Assembly: GCA_020432045.1 (NCBI GenBank)
Contig: JAGQHB010000033.1
Location: 1 to 32,579 of the forward strand
Source of the DNA: Dehalococcoidia bacterium
GTDB taxonomy: Bacteria > Chloroflexota > Dehalococcoidia > Tepidiformales > Tepidiformaceae
Reading direction: 5' to 3'
DNA length: 32,579 bases
Shown: piece after piece, positions 8,402 to 16,429 of the stretch
How the letters are laid out: every line of letters begins with the position of its first letter
Numbering within the stretch: the first letter of the stretch is position 1
The notes under the pieces: model-generated
What the model was told of the DNA's origin: nothing
Database searches by the model: none
The model's input: the letters and a program-made list of their open reading frames with translations, nothing else
Program-made: the position numbers and the translations under genes

Positions 8402-9643
8402 CTACGCGTTCATGACGCCAAAATCGACCGTTTTGCCCGACCGGTAGTCCTGGATAATCCGTCGAGACACCACCATCCGGTGCGTCTCGTCAGGTCCATC
8501 CAGGATCCGGGCCGTGCGCGCCTGCCGGTACATCGACTCCAACGGCGTGTCCCCAGATACGCCCCGGGCGCCATGGATCTGGATGGCCCGGTCGATCACA
8601 TCGTGGAGCACCTGGGCTCCGAAGAACTTGATCGCCGAGATCTCGACACGAGCCTCGCTGCCGGCATCGATCTTGCGCGCCGCGTCCAAGGTCAGCATCC
8701 GCGCTGCCTGGATCTCGACGTACGAATCTGCAATCCAGTTCTGGACGGTCTGCTTTTCGGCCAACGTCGCCCCCTGTACCCGGCGGACGAGCGCATACTC
8801 GACCATCAGGTCGAAAGCTCGCTGCATCTGCCCGAGCCATCGCATGCAATGATGGATCCGCCCTGGTCCCAGCCGTTTCTGTGCGATCCTGAATCCGCTA
8901 CCCGGCTCGCCCAGCGTGTTCGTGACCGGCACTCGCACGTTGTCGTAGACGATCTCGCAGTGTGAACCCTCGGTCTCGCCCATGACAGCCACGTTCCTCA
9001 CCACCCGGAAACCCGGTGTGTCCGCTGGCACGACGATTTGCGTAAACCGCCGGTGAGCCGGCTCGTCCAGCTCCGTCGCCGCCATTACGATTGCGAACGC
9101 GGCCCCTTCTGCTTGCGTCGTGAACCACTTGTGGCCGCTGATCACCCATTCATCTCCGTCCCGCACCGCGCGCGTCTGCAGCGTTGTCGGGTCCGAACCC
9201 GAAACCTCCGGCTCCGTCATCGAATAGCACGAGTAGATCTCGCCCGACACCAGCGGCCGCAGGTACAGCTCCTGGATCTCCTTTGTTCCGAACTGGAACA
9301 GGATCTCGGCGTTGCCAGCGTCTGGCGCGTTCGAACCGAACACCCACGGCGCAAGTGCGCTCCTGCCATAGATCTCGTTCAGATACACGAACGGCATGAA
9401 TCCGATCCCCATGCCGCCGGCTGCACGTGGCAGGTGCCCGGCCCACAGCCCCCGCTCCTTCACCTTCTCCTGCAGGTACTTAAGCCGCTCCGCCTGCCGA
9501 GGGTCTCGTGGTCCATCTGTGAAGAAGGGCTCATTCGGATAGATTTCCGACTGCATGAAGGAGATAGCCTGTTCTCGCAGTGTCTGTATCTCTCCATGCG
9601 ATAGCTGGCGGTTGCTGGCGTGGGCGTTCGTCGATTCGGCCAT
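8402..9643 (-). CDS. Acyl-CoA dehydrogenase family protein
   Basis: The 413-residue length is usual for this FAD flavoprotein family. The FAD/substrate loop CYSMTEPEVSGSDPTTLQTR is followed by WVISGHKWFTTQAEGA. The C-terminal half has QIHGARGVSGDTPLESMYRQ and then ARILDGPDETHRMVVSRRI. The closing motif DGPDETH is the version found in ACAD10/11-like and many actinobacterial or Chloroflexota dehydrogenases, instead of the EGT of the classic beta-oxidation enzymes. It would introduce a double bond at C2-C3 of an acyl-CoA. The start at 9643 has a purine-rich AGAGGGA upstream. No electron-transfer flavoprotein or thiolase gene is nearby, so the pathway is open. Confidence 0.93.
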   Translation of the reverse strand: MAESTNAHASNRQLSHGEIQTLREQAISFMQSEIYPNEPFFTDGPRDPRQAERLKYLQEKVKERGLWAGHLPRAAGGMGIGFMPFVYLNEIYGRSALAPWVFGSNAPDAGNAEILFQFGTKEIQELYLRPLVSGEIYSCYSMTEPEVSGSDPTTLQTRAVRDGDEWVISGHKWFTTQAEGAAFAIVMAATELDEPAHRRFTQIVVPADTPGFRVVRNVAVMGETEGSHCEIVYDNVRVPVTNTLGEPGSGFRIAQKRLGPGRIHHCMRWLGQMQRAFDLMVEYALVRRVQGATLAEKQTVQNWIADSYVEIQAARMLTLDAARKIDAGSEARVEISAIKFFGAQVLHDVIDRAIQIHGARGVSGDTPLESMYRQARTARILDGPDETHRMVVSRRIIQDYRSGKTVDFGVMNA

Positions 9644-9721
9644 GGTGTCCCTCTTGGGGTCAGCGTTCCGGGCACTCTAACCCGGCCGGGCCACGGCCTC
9701 CATCTGCTCCGCCGGTTGCGG

Positions 9722-10621
9722 CTACGCGCCTTCCGCTTCCTCATCCATGGGGTGGTAATGGTGCACGTGGTGTTCGCCGCGGCGCCGCTGTATCCAGCCC
9801 GCAATGAGCCCGTGCCGCGGCGCCCCGGCAAGTGCCGCAAGGAAAAATGCAGTTGAGGCCAGCACGATCGATGCTCCCGCTGCCGTGTCTGCATGGTATG
9901 AACCCAACAGCCCGACAACGCCGCTTAGAAATCCGACAATCGGACTCACCACAAGCATTCGCCCCAGCCGGTCCGTCAACAGGCGGGCCGTGGCCGGCGG
10001 CGTTACCACGAGCGCTAACACCAGCACGTTCCCTACGGCCTGCAGGCTGATCACGATCGTCGTGGTCACCAGCAGCAGCAGCACCATGTCCAGCGTGAAG
10101 ACCGGGTAGCCCGCCGCCCGTGCCATTGTGCTGTCGAAGGCTACAAGTGTGAGCTCCTTCAAGAGGAGTAGCGTTACGCTCAGAACGACCGCTGCCAGCA
10201 CGAGCGTTGTCAGGATATCTGTTGACGAAATCCCGAGAATGTTTCCGAACAGGAGAGACGCGACGTCCCGGCGGAACCCCACCTCGCGGCTGATGAGGAC
10301 CACGCCCAGCGCAAAGAACGCTGCGAACAGGATGCCAATCGCGGAGTCCTCGCTGACGCGGCGATTCCGTCCCAGAAGCCCGATCCCCAGTGCCGTGATC
10401 ACGCCGAACACCAACGCCCCGAGGATCACCGTCTTGTCCACCATGTAACTCAGCACCACGCCGGGAAAAACCGCGTGGGCCAGGGCATCACCGATGAATG
10501 CCAGGCCGCGTAGCACCACAAAGCACCCGACAACACCGCAAACCAGGCCAACGATGGCTACCTCCGCGAGAGCGCGCTGCATGAAACTGAAGGTCCAGGG
10601 CTCAATAAGCCAGGAAATCAT
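9722..10621 (-). CDS. Metal ABC transporter permease (ZnuB/TroC, ABC-3 family)
   Basis: This 299-residue permease has about eight hydrophobic helices and the family blocks CFVVLRGLAFIGDALAHAVF and VVTPPATARLLTDRLGRML. Its ATG at 10621 overlaps the TGA of the ATPase gene as ATGA. The tail is unusual for length and charge: after the last helix comes GEHHVHHYHPMDEEAEGA, with five His and an acidic end. This is likely a cytoplasmic metal-binding tail, a feature known from zinc and nickel transporters in general. It is the third gene of a binding protein, ATPase, permease operon that imports zinc or manganese. Confidence 0.93.
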   Translation of the reverse strand: MISWLIEPWTFSFMQRALAEVAIVGLVCGVVGCFVVLRGLAFIGDALAHAVFPGVVLSYMVDKTVILGALVFGVITALGIGLLGRNRRVSEDSAIGILFAAFFALGVVLISREVGFRRDVASLLFGNILGISSTDILTTLVLAAVVLSVTLLLLKELTLVAFDSTMARAAGYPVFTLDMVLLLLVTTTIVISLQAVGNVLVLALVVTPPATARLLTDRLGRMLVVSPIVGFLSGVVGLLGSYHADTAAGASIVLASTAFFLAALAGAPRHGLIAGWIQRRRGEHHVHHYHPMDEEAEGA

Positions 10622-11346
10622 GCCGGCACCACCGCCACCTGCCCGCCGAACGTGGCCCGGATGATTGGCGCGGTGAACGTATCCTTCGTCTTGCCAAACG
10701 CGACGAGCCGTCCGCGTAACGCTGCCACGTGCGAGCAGGTTGTCGTCACCTCGTCCAGGTCGTGCGTCGCCATCATCACGATCGTTCCACCGGCTGCGAG
10801 GTCCGCAATCACCCGGTGCAGCACCTGCCTGTTCTCCGCGTCAACCCCCGTGAACGGCTCGTCAAGCAGGACCAGTCGTGGCTCCTGAGCCACTGCCCGC
10901 GCCAGGAAAATCCGCTGCTGCTGTCCACCGGAAAACTCGCTGATATGTCTGTGTTCCATCCCCGCGAGCCCCAGCGTTGCCATTGCCGCCAGTGCCAGCT
11001 CCCGGTCCTTCCGTCCGGGCCGCCGTATCCACCCCGCCCGCCGGTACCGCCCCATCAAGACCACATCGAATGCTGTCACCGGGAAATCCCAGTTCACCTG
11101 CTCCCGCTGCGGAACAAATGCCACTGCCAACGGCTGTGAGCGCAGCGGCTTTCCATCCAGCGTCAGTTTGCCGCGCCGAAGGGGCAGTACGCCTGCGATC
11201 GCCTTTAGCAGTGTGCTCTTGCCGCTTCCATTCGGCCCGATCAGCCCCACCACGCTTCGTGGCGGGGCCGCCAGGCTCACGCCACCGAGGACAAAGGTCG
11301 TCCCAAAGCCTGTCACCAGGTCGTCAATTACAAGGCCATCGTTCAC
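10618..11346 (-). CDS. Metal ABC transporter ATP-binding protein (ZnuC/MntB type)
   Basis: The protein has 242 residues with Walker A GPNGSGKST at residues 37-45, signature FSGGQQQRIFLARA, Walker B LVLLDEPFTGVD and H-loop MATHDLDEV. The segment VPQREQVNWDFPVTAFDVV is typical for Mn/Zn import ATPases. The frame is open to 11463 inside the upstream gene. The GTG at 11346 is the only sensible start, 22 bases after the binding-protein stop, with GAGGAGG at 11360-11366, a little far (13 bases) from the start. It powers metal import through the permease whose start overlaps its stop. Confidence 0.93.
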   Translation of the reverse strand: MNDGLVIDDLVTGFGTTFVLGGVSLAAPPRSVVGLIGPNGSGKSTLLKAIAGVLPLRRGKLTLDGKPLRSQPLAVAFVPQREQVNWDFPVTAFDVVLMGRYRRAGWIRRPGRKDRELALAAMATLGLAGMEHRHISEFSGGQQQRIFLARAVAQEPRLVLLDEPFTGVDAENRQVLHRVIADLAAGGTIVMMATHDLDEVTTTCSHVAALRGRLVAFGKTKDTFTAPIIRATFGGQVAVVPA

Positions 11347-11368
11347 GTCGACCGCCGACCCTCCTCGT

Positions 11369-12295
11369 CTATCGAAGCGCCTCGACGATCTTCTCCGCGT
11401 TCGCCAGCAGCATACCCTCGATCGTGTCCGCCCCGGAGCCTGCCGGGCCAAGTGAGTCCGCATACAGGCCCTCGACGATCTTCACGCCCGTGTCCTTCGC
11501 CAGCTGCTCCGCCACCTTCGGGTCCACCGAACTCTCCGCGAAGATCGCCTTTACTCCCTCCTTCTTGATCACGTCTGCAAGTTCCACGAGGTCCTTCGCC
11601 GAAGGCTCCGAAGACGTTGTCAGCGCCGGGATCACCGCTCCGACGAATACAAGGCCGTACCGGTCGAGGAGATAGCCAAGGGCATCGTGATTCGTCACCA
11701 CCTTCCGGTTCTTGTCTGGGATTTCGCTGATGAGTGCCCGGATCTCTGCGTCTGCTGCATCGAGCCGTCCTGCCAGTTCGGTTGCGTTCTGCATGTATGC
11801 GGCCGCATTGGTTTCGTCGATCCGTCCGAAGACCCCGGCCAGCGTCATCGCCATCCGCTTGTCGTTGTCCACGTCGTGCCAGACGTGCGGGTCGTACTCG
11901 CCGCTCCCCGCCCCGTCCGCCTCGTGTCCCTCGCGCAGCACGGGCAGGCCGTCGCTTAGCACCAGCAACTGTTCCTTCGATGCCGACTTCTCCACAAATC
12001 GGTCCAGTCCAAGTCCGATCTGCGCCACTACGTGGGCCCGGTCGATCTTCCGCCGATCTGCCGGCGACAGCTCGAAGGCGTGCACGTCCACGCCGGGACC
12101 GGCGAGCACCTCCAGCTCAATCAGGTCGCCACCGACGGCGTCAGCCAGCGCCCCAACCGCCGACACACTTGCGACCACTCGCAGCCGGTCACCCTGCTGG
12201 AACTCCGGTGCCCCTCCGCCGCCTCCGCACGCCGCCAACCAAAGCGCGCCAGCCGTTGCCACCGTGCCGATGAGTAGCAGCCAGGCAGTCCTCAT
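11369..12295 (-). CDS. Zinc/manganese-binding lipoprotein of an ABC importer (TroA/ZnuA type)
   Basis: The protein has 308 residues and starts with a lipoprotein signal: hydrophobic WLLLIGTVATAGALWLAAC with the lipidated Cys at 23, then a Gly run. Metal ligands of cluster A-I binding proteins are visible: His72 in VDVHAFELSP, His137 in YDPHVWHD, His203 in TNHDALGYLLDRYG and Asp280 in LYADSLG. The His-His-His-Asp set is that of TroA; manganese-specific PsaA-type proteins have Glu at the third place. A short acidic/His stretch (EGHEADGAGSGEYDPH) before His137 is a reduced form of the His-rich loop of ZnuA. Zinc is therefore the better guess, with manganese possible. The ATG at 12295 has AGGAG at 12303-12307, seven bases upstream. 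It heads a three-gene operon. Confidence 0.93.
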   Translation of the reverse strand: MRTAWLLLIGTVATAGALWLAACGGGGGAPEFQQGDRLRVVASVSAVGALADAVGGDLIELEVLAGPGVDVHAFELSPADRRKIDRAHVVAQIGLGLDRFVEKSASKEQLLVLSDGLPVLREGHEADGAGSGEYDPHVWHDVDNDKRMAMTLAGVFGRIDETNAAAYMQNATELAGRLDAADAEIRALISEIPDKNRKVVTNHDALGYLLDRYGLVFVGAVIPALTTSSEPSAKDLVELADVIKKEGVKAIFAESSVDPKVAEQLAKDTGVKIVEGLYADSLGPAGSGADTIEGMLLANAEKIVEALR

Positions 12296-12307
12296 AAACA
12301 CGCTCCT

Positions 12308-12320
12308 GATACTAAGTGTC
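12308..12320. promoter_or_regulatory. Operator-like dyad, copy 1, upstream of the metal ABC operon
   Basis: On the minus strand this reads GACACTTAGTATC, an imperfect palindrome with half-sites of the form GAYAC. It abuts the ribosome-binding site of the TroA-type gene. Copy 2 at 12335-12347 matches it at 11 of 13 positions (GACACTNNGTATC). It is probably a binding site for a metal-responsive repressor; the regulator is not in the window. Confidence 0.5.
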
Positions 12321-12332
12321 TCTGTAGTCCAA

Positions 12333-12362
12333 ACGATACACAGTGTCAGCAAGAGAGCGCAA
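12333..12362 (-). promoter_or_regulatory. Possible promoter of the metal ABC operon
   Basis: On the minus strand TTGCGC (12357-12362) and TATCGT (12333-12338) are spaced by 18 bases. The match to consensus is modest (three and four of six). The -10 box overlaps operator copy 2, and the start point would fall between the two copies, as expected for repression. Confidence 0.35.
12335..12347. promoter_or_regulatory. Operator-like dyad, copy 2, upstream of the metal ABC operon
   Basis: On the minus strand this reads GACACTGTGTATC, with the same half-sites as copy 1 and in the same orientation, 27 bases apart start to start. The spacing is a little over two and a half helical turns. It overlaps the best -10 candidate. 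Confidence 0.5.
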
Positions 12363-12431
12363 CGAGATCTCAATACGCCACGGGCACTCCCTGCTGTAGG
12401 ATTGCCTCCGCACGAAAACCGCGGGGCGACC

Positions 12432-14564
12432 ATGGCCGAAGGTACCGAACCCGGGATTCCCCAGAGTCTTAGCCACTATCGCCTTACCCGGCTGCTCGGG
12501 AAGGGCGGTATGGGCATGGTCTACGAAGGCCGTGACCGTCGCGATGATTCGCGTGTGGCCGTCAAGCTGCTCTATCCGCACCTCGCTACCGATCCGGAAT
12601 TCCGCGAACGCTTCGAGCGTGAGGCGCACGTGGCCGCCCTGCTTCGCTCGCCCTATACCGTCCACATCATCGACTTCGGCCTTGAGCAGGACTGGTACTA
12701 CCTCGTCATGGAGTTCGTCGAGGGCGTCGCCATCTCAGACCGCCTTCGCGAAGGCCCGCTTCCCCCGGCCGACGCCCTCCGCGTTGCAGGCGACGTCGCT
12801 CGCGCGCTCGAAGAGGCAGGTGCCCGCGGCGTCGTACACCGCGACATAAAACCGGAGAACATCCTCCTCACAAACGAAGGCCGCGTGAAGGTTGCCGACT
12901 TCGGCATCGCCCGGCAGGTGGGTGGTGGAAACCTCACGATGGGTGGCGGCTTTGTCGGCACGCCACTCTTTGCGGCGCCCGAACAGGCGACCGGCGATTC
13001 CGACCACCGCTCTGACATCTACTCCCTCGGTGTCACCCTCTATGCCATGCTCACCGGACGGCCGCCCTACAACGGCTCCCCATTCGACGTCATTCAGCAG
13101 CATCGCGCGTCATCCATCCCCATGGGCCCGCTTGCCTACCTTCCCGATCCAATCGTCAACGTGGTCCGCCGCTGCATGGAAAAGCACCCGGCCGACCGCT
13201 ATCAGAACGCAAGCGAACTTGGAGGCGCCCTCGAACGCGCGCGCCAATCACTTTCCACGTGGGGCGGGGCTGAATCCACGGCTCCCGCGCCAGGTCCACC
13301 CCTCCCGCCGGCCTCGACCCCCGCTTCTCGTAGCGGCAGTGGCCGCAGCACGGTCGCCGCCACCCCGGGGCAGACGCCCCCCTCGCCCCCACCACCCCAG
13401 GCCACGCCGCCGCCATCACGCCCAACGGTACTTGCGCCATCAGGCCCGGGAGCTTCAGGTTCGGCAACCCGCATCGCGCCGCCATCTGGTTCGCATCCGG
13501 CGGGGCCACCGGCTCAGATTGCATCGCTTGGCTCCATGCCTCCACCCTCCGGCCCAGTCCAGGCAACCCTCGCCCGGCGCGGGGGAAGCTCCCGCGTCGG
13601 CTGGACCTCGTTCGACCTCGTCCTCGCCGGTGCAGCAGCTACCGTCGCGCTTCAGGCATCCGACCCTTCCAACGCCGTCGAAGTCAGCATGCCTGCCACG
13701 GCCGCTATTCCACCCTCGGGCCAGGTCAGCGTCCCCGTGCGCGTCCGGCCTCGAAGTCGCCGATGGTTCGGTGCGCCCATTGCGCGCCCGTTCTCCATTA
13801 TCGCCTCCGGCGGAGGGGCAGGTGGCGGTACCGGCGGCACCGCCGCGAACGGTCAATTCGATGACATGCCTCGAGGTTGGCCCGTTGTTGGGCCCATCCT
13901 CGGCGTTGCCGCAGGCGTACTCGTTCCGGTTGCGCTCGTCGCGGCGGGCGTTCTTGGGGGCGGGGGCGACACCCCACCCGTCTCCGGGGACGAATCCCCC
14001 ACGCCAAAGCCGACCGCAGTGCGATCGGCGTCGCCATCCGCATCAACGGCCGCCACCGCCACTCCAAGCGCTACGGCTGCCTCGAAGACTGCCACCGCCA
14101 AACCCACAGCCACGCGTCCGGCCCAGGCCACCGCTGCACCCACTGCCACTCCGACATCGCCGCCGCCGACTCGCACGAATACGCCCGCCGGCCCTCCACC
14201 GAACGCAATCGAGGCTGGCACATGGACCTACTCGTTCACCGTTGTCGAAAACACCTGTGCGTTCGGACTGTCAGTCGGTGAGGTATTCGACACGTCGTTC
14301 GATTTCAACGAAGTCGGCAATGGCGACGGCTACATCTCCCCCGGCGAACGCGTCGACGTAATCCAGGAGGGCCAGTTCAACCTTGGCCGGTTTACCTTCT
14401 CCTATCCCGATTTCGATTTCAGCTTCGACGTCGTCGGCAACCAGGGCACCGTCCCCGGGTACGCCTACGTAAGCAACTCCTTTTCCGGGACGAACAGCGG
14501 TACTGCCTCCATCTATGAAACCTACGAAACGAACCCCGAGTGCGAGATCTACGGGACCGAGTAG
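12432..14564 (+). CDS. Transmembrane Ser/Thr protein kinase with extracytoplasmic sensor-like domain
   Basis: The protein has 710 residues. Residues 16 to about 275 are a complete Hanks-type kinase: glycine loop GKGGMGMVYEG (23-33), Lys45 in VAVKLL, catalytic HRDIKPEN (Asp138), DFG at 156-158, GTPLFAAPEQ and DIYSLGVTLYAMLTGRPPY. All key residues are present, so it should be active. A long Pro/Ser/Thr-rich linker follows, then a short beta-rich module ending RVRPRSRRWFG, then one membrane helix near residues 487-510. Outside are a Pro/Thr/Ala stalk and a C-terminal region of about 110 residues rich in aromatic and acidic residues, with two Cys that could pair. That region has no PASTA or other sensor motif I recognise. 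The ATG at 12432 lies 136 bases from the divergent metal-transport operon. The upstream ribosome-binding site is weak. The open frame upstream of 12432 is antisense shadow. Confidence 0.92.
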   Translation: MAEGTEPGIPQSLSHYRLTRLLGKGGMGMVYEGRDRRDDSRVAVKLLYPHLATDPEFRERFEREAHVAALLRSPYTVHIIDFGLEQDWYYLVMEFVEGVAISDRLREGPLPPADALRVAGDVARALEEAGARGVVHRDIKPENILLTNEGRVKVADFGIARQVGGGNLTMGGGFVGTPLFAAPEQATGDSDHRSDIYSLGVTLYAMLTGRPPYNGSPFDVIQQHRASSIPMGPLAYLPDPIVNVVRRCMEKHPADRYQNASELGGALERARQSLSTWGGAESTAPAPGPPLPPASTPASRSGSGRSTVAATPGQTPPSPPPPQATPPPSRPTVLAPSGPGASGSATRIAPPSGSHPAGPPAQIASLGSMPPPSGPVQATLARRGGSSRVGWTSFDLVLAGAAATVALQASDPSNAVEVSMPATAAIPPSGQVSVPVRVRPRSRRWFGAPIARPFSIIASGGGAGGGTGGTAANGQFDDMPRGWPVVGPILGVAAGVLVPVALVAAGVLGGGGDTPPVSGDESPTPKPTAVRSASPSASTAATATPSATAASKTATAKPTATRPAQATAAPTATPTSPPPTRTNTPAGPPPNAIEAGTWTYSFTVVENTCAFGLSVGEVFDTSFDFNEVGNGDGYISPGERVDVIQEGQFNLGRFTFSYPDFDFSFDVVGNQGTVPGYAYVSNSFSGTNSGTASIYETYETNPECEIYGTE

Positions 14565-14623
14565 AAGCCGCTCGCGCCCGTAACCCAATAGTCCGAGCCG
14601 CCAACAGCCCCTACCATGCCTGT

Positions 14624-14699
14624 GGGCCCGTAGCTCAGCTGGAAGAGCAGTGGACTTTTAATCCATTGGTCCAGGGTTCGAATCCCTGCGGGCCTACCA
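14624..14699 (+). tRNA. tRNA-Lys (anticodon TTT)
   Basis: The gene folds into a full cloverleaf. The acceptor arms are 14624-14630 and 14689-14695, with a G-U first pair. The D-arm is GCTC/GAGC, the anticodon stem is GTGGA/TCCAT with loop CTTTTAA (anticodon 14657-14659), and the T-arm is CAGGG-TTCGAAT-CCCTG. Discriminator A and CCA (14697-14699) are encoded. Decayed foreign-looking genes start shortly after its 3' end, so this tRNA may have served as an integration site. Confidence 0.97.
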
Positions 14700-14854
14700 A
14701 TTCAGATTCGTCACCCAAAACGCGTCGAGTCGTCTGTCGGCGAGGGGTCTCCGAATCGGCACCTGCACGGGGTAATTCGGTGATTCTTATCGGTCAGAGT
14801 GCCACCGTCGCAGGCACTTGGGCCTCTGATTACGAATGGGACCACAAATCCTGC

Positions 14855-14909
14855 TACCCCGCCGCTATGCCCGATCGTCTTCATCCATCCGAAAGATAGC
14901 GGCGGGGTA
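14855..14909. repeat. 14-bp perfect inverted repeat in the spacer after tRNA-Lys
   Basis: TACCCCGCCGCTAT at 14855-14868 is exactly complementary to 14896-14909, with 27 bases between. It could form a strong hairpin, or mark a small excised or miniature element. It is followed by no T-run. The rest of the 14700-15118 spacer shows no convincing gene on either strand. Confidence 0.75.
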
Positions 14910-15118
14910 TTGTTCCAGCTGTTCGAAGAGGCGAAGTAGCGACCAGTCCCGGGCCCTTGTGTCACAGCGTAGGAACAGTTGAGCGTCGCGGGCATGCATG
15001 GTGCGTTCGGGCGAGAAAGTCGGGGTTCGCGATGGGGTCGCACCCAATGGGGGTGCCAGCCGACCTCGGCGAACCGGCGGGCGCGCCGGGCCTCCCGGCC
15101 CGTATCCGCTCACGCCGC

Positions 15119-16185
15119 CAGCGTTTTGTTGGTCGTGAGCAGGAGATCACTTAGCTCGCGAGTCGCTTACAAGCCGCCTCAGGGGGCGAACCCGGCGTGG
15201 CGCTGCTAAGTGGGGAGCCCGGCATCGGCAAGTCCTGCCTATTGCGGGAGTTCTCGGACTGGGCACTCGCGGACGGCGGGCTCGTGCTCTCCGGACGTGC
15301 CTCCGACACCGAAGGCATACCCCGTACCTGCCCTTTGTCGAAGTCCTCCGTCAATCTGTCCACGCCTCATCCGACGAGGATCTTCAGCCAACTGTTTCCG
15401 TCGCACCGCAAGTCGACATGCTCCTCCCGGAGATCGTCGCCCGCTTCGGCCCGAAGGTGCGGGAGCGCCTTGCCCCGGAGTCCGAGCGCTAAGCGCTCTT
15501 CCAGGCCGTTTCGGAATTCCTGCTTCACGTCGCCAATTTAACCGGGGCCCGCGGACTCTTCGTCTGCCGCGGCGACGTCCACTTGGCCGATCGCTCAACC
15601 CTGCTCTTGTTTCAGCACCTCGGCCGGCATACGTCCGCTGCCTCCAACTCGCCTCAAGCGACGAGCACTGGCGCGGCCTTGCGGGCCGCGTCGCTATGGC
15701 GGAAGGCACTAGGGTCGCTGCAAAAGGGGCGAGCCCGCGTTCTCGCCTGGATACCGGTGTCTTGCAGCGGGCCGAAACAAACTTCCGGCGCGCGATCGAC
15801 ACGTTCCACCGTTACTGCTTCCCCGGGAGGAGGCCGAGCCCCTCCATTTGGGGGGAAGGCGCTTCCCAAAGCCAGAAAGCGCAGCGGAGCCATTCAGATG
15901 CTTGACGCCGCCATCGAAATCTACCGCCGTCACGTGGCGGGTCAGCGGTTCATCGACCCCGTTGAAGTGGACAAGGTGAAGACGTTGGCCATTGCGCCAC
16001 GGCCCGTCGCGTACCTCGACGGCCTCTCCGCGCGCGAGGTCGAGGCCCTGCGCTTAATAGCGAGGGGCCTGAGCAGCAAAGAGATCGGCGAGGCGCCCGT
16101 CCTGAGTGTGCGCACGGTTGAGCGGCACATCGCCAACGTCTACATCAAGACCAACACCCATGCCCTCGGCCCGCTAGCGAACTGA
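15119..16185 (+). pseudogene. Decayed LAL-type LuxR transcriptional regulator
   Basis: Pieces of one large ATP-binding regulator (LAL/MalT-like, normally about 900-1000 residues) are spread over two frames. The start RFVGREQEIT at 15122-15151 is followed by an in-frame TAG at 15152, then GEPGIGKSCLLREFSDWA with Walker A at 15212-15235. Near 15317-15325 the frame changes, and YLPFVEVLRQSV continues in frame 1. An in-frame TAA at 15490 interrupts ESER-ALFQAVSEFLL. The Walker B region reads GLFVCRGDVHLADRSTLLL, so the usual Asp pair is damaged. Most of the middle and the TPR-like part are missing. The end has a nearly complete LuxR helix-turn-helix, LSAREVEALRLIARGLSSKE and then LSVRTVERHIANVY (about 16020-16150), with a broken tail. 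It cannot make a working regulator, although a short HTH-bearing protein from 15583 is formally possible. Confidence 0.88.
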
Positions 16186-16335
16186 CATCATCCGAAATTG
16201 GTCCCTCGGTACGCACAGTGGATTCGCGCGCCCAGCGCACGCTGCGTACTTCGTGCCAATCCGGCTTTTTCGGCCAAAACGCCACTACCAGAAGTTACGC
16301 AATTCCACGGAAGCGGCGGAGCCTGCGCGAAACGA

Positions 16336-16428
16336 GGATGGGCGGTGCCGGCAGACTCGCCGGACGCCCATCCGCCGAGGGCCCGAGGTGCCCGGCGGGT
16401 CACCCGCTACGCGCAGAAAGGAGATTCT
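16336..16428 (+). promoter_or_regulatory. Structured leader (copy A) of the 183-aa membrane-anchored gene
   Basis: A stem formed by GGATGGGCG (16336-16344) and CGCCCATCC (16365-16373) encloses CCGGC/GCCGG. A second hairpin around GGTGCCCGGCGGGTCACC follows, then the block AAAGGAGATTCT (16417-16428) that holds the ribosome-binding site. The order of blocks GATG, GCCGGAC (16359-16365), GGGTCACCCGC (16397-16407) and AAAGGAGATTCT recurs before the next gene. No known riboswitch class was recognised. Confidence 0.4.
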
Positions 16429-16429
16429 G

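Noticed and set aside
12892-14361. 489-codon plus-strand frame overlapping the kinase gene
   Set aside because: It is an out-of-phase shadow of the Pro/Ala/Thr-rich kinase region, very rich in Arg and Pro, with no domain.
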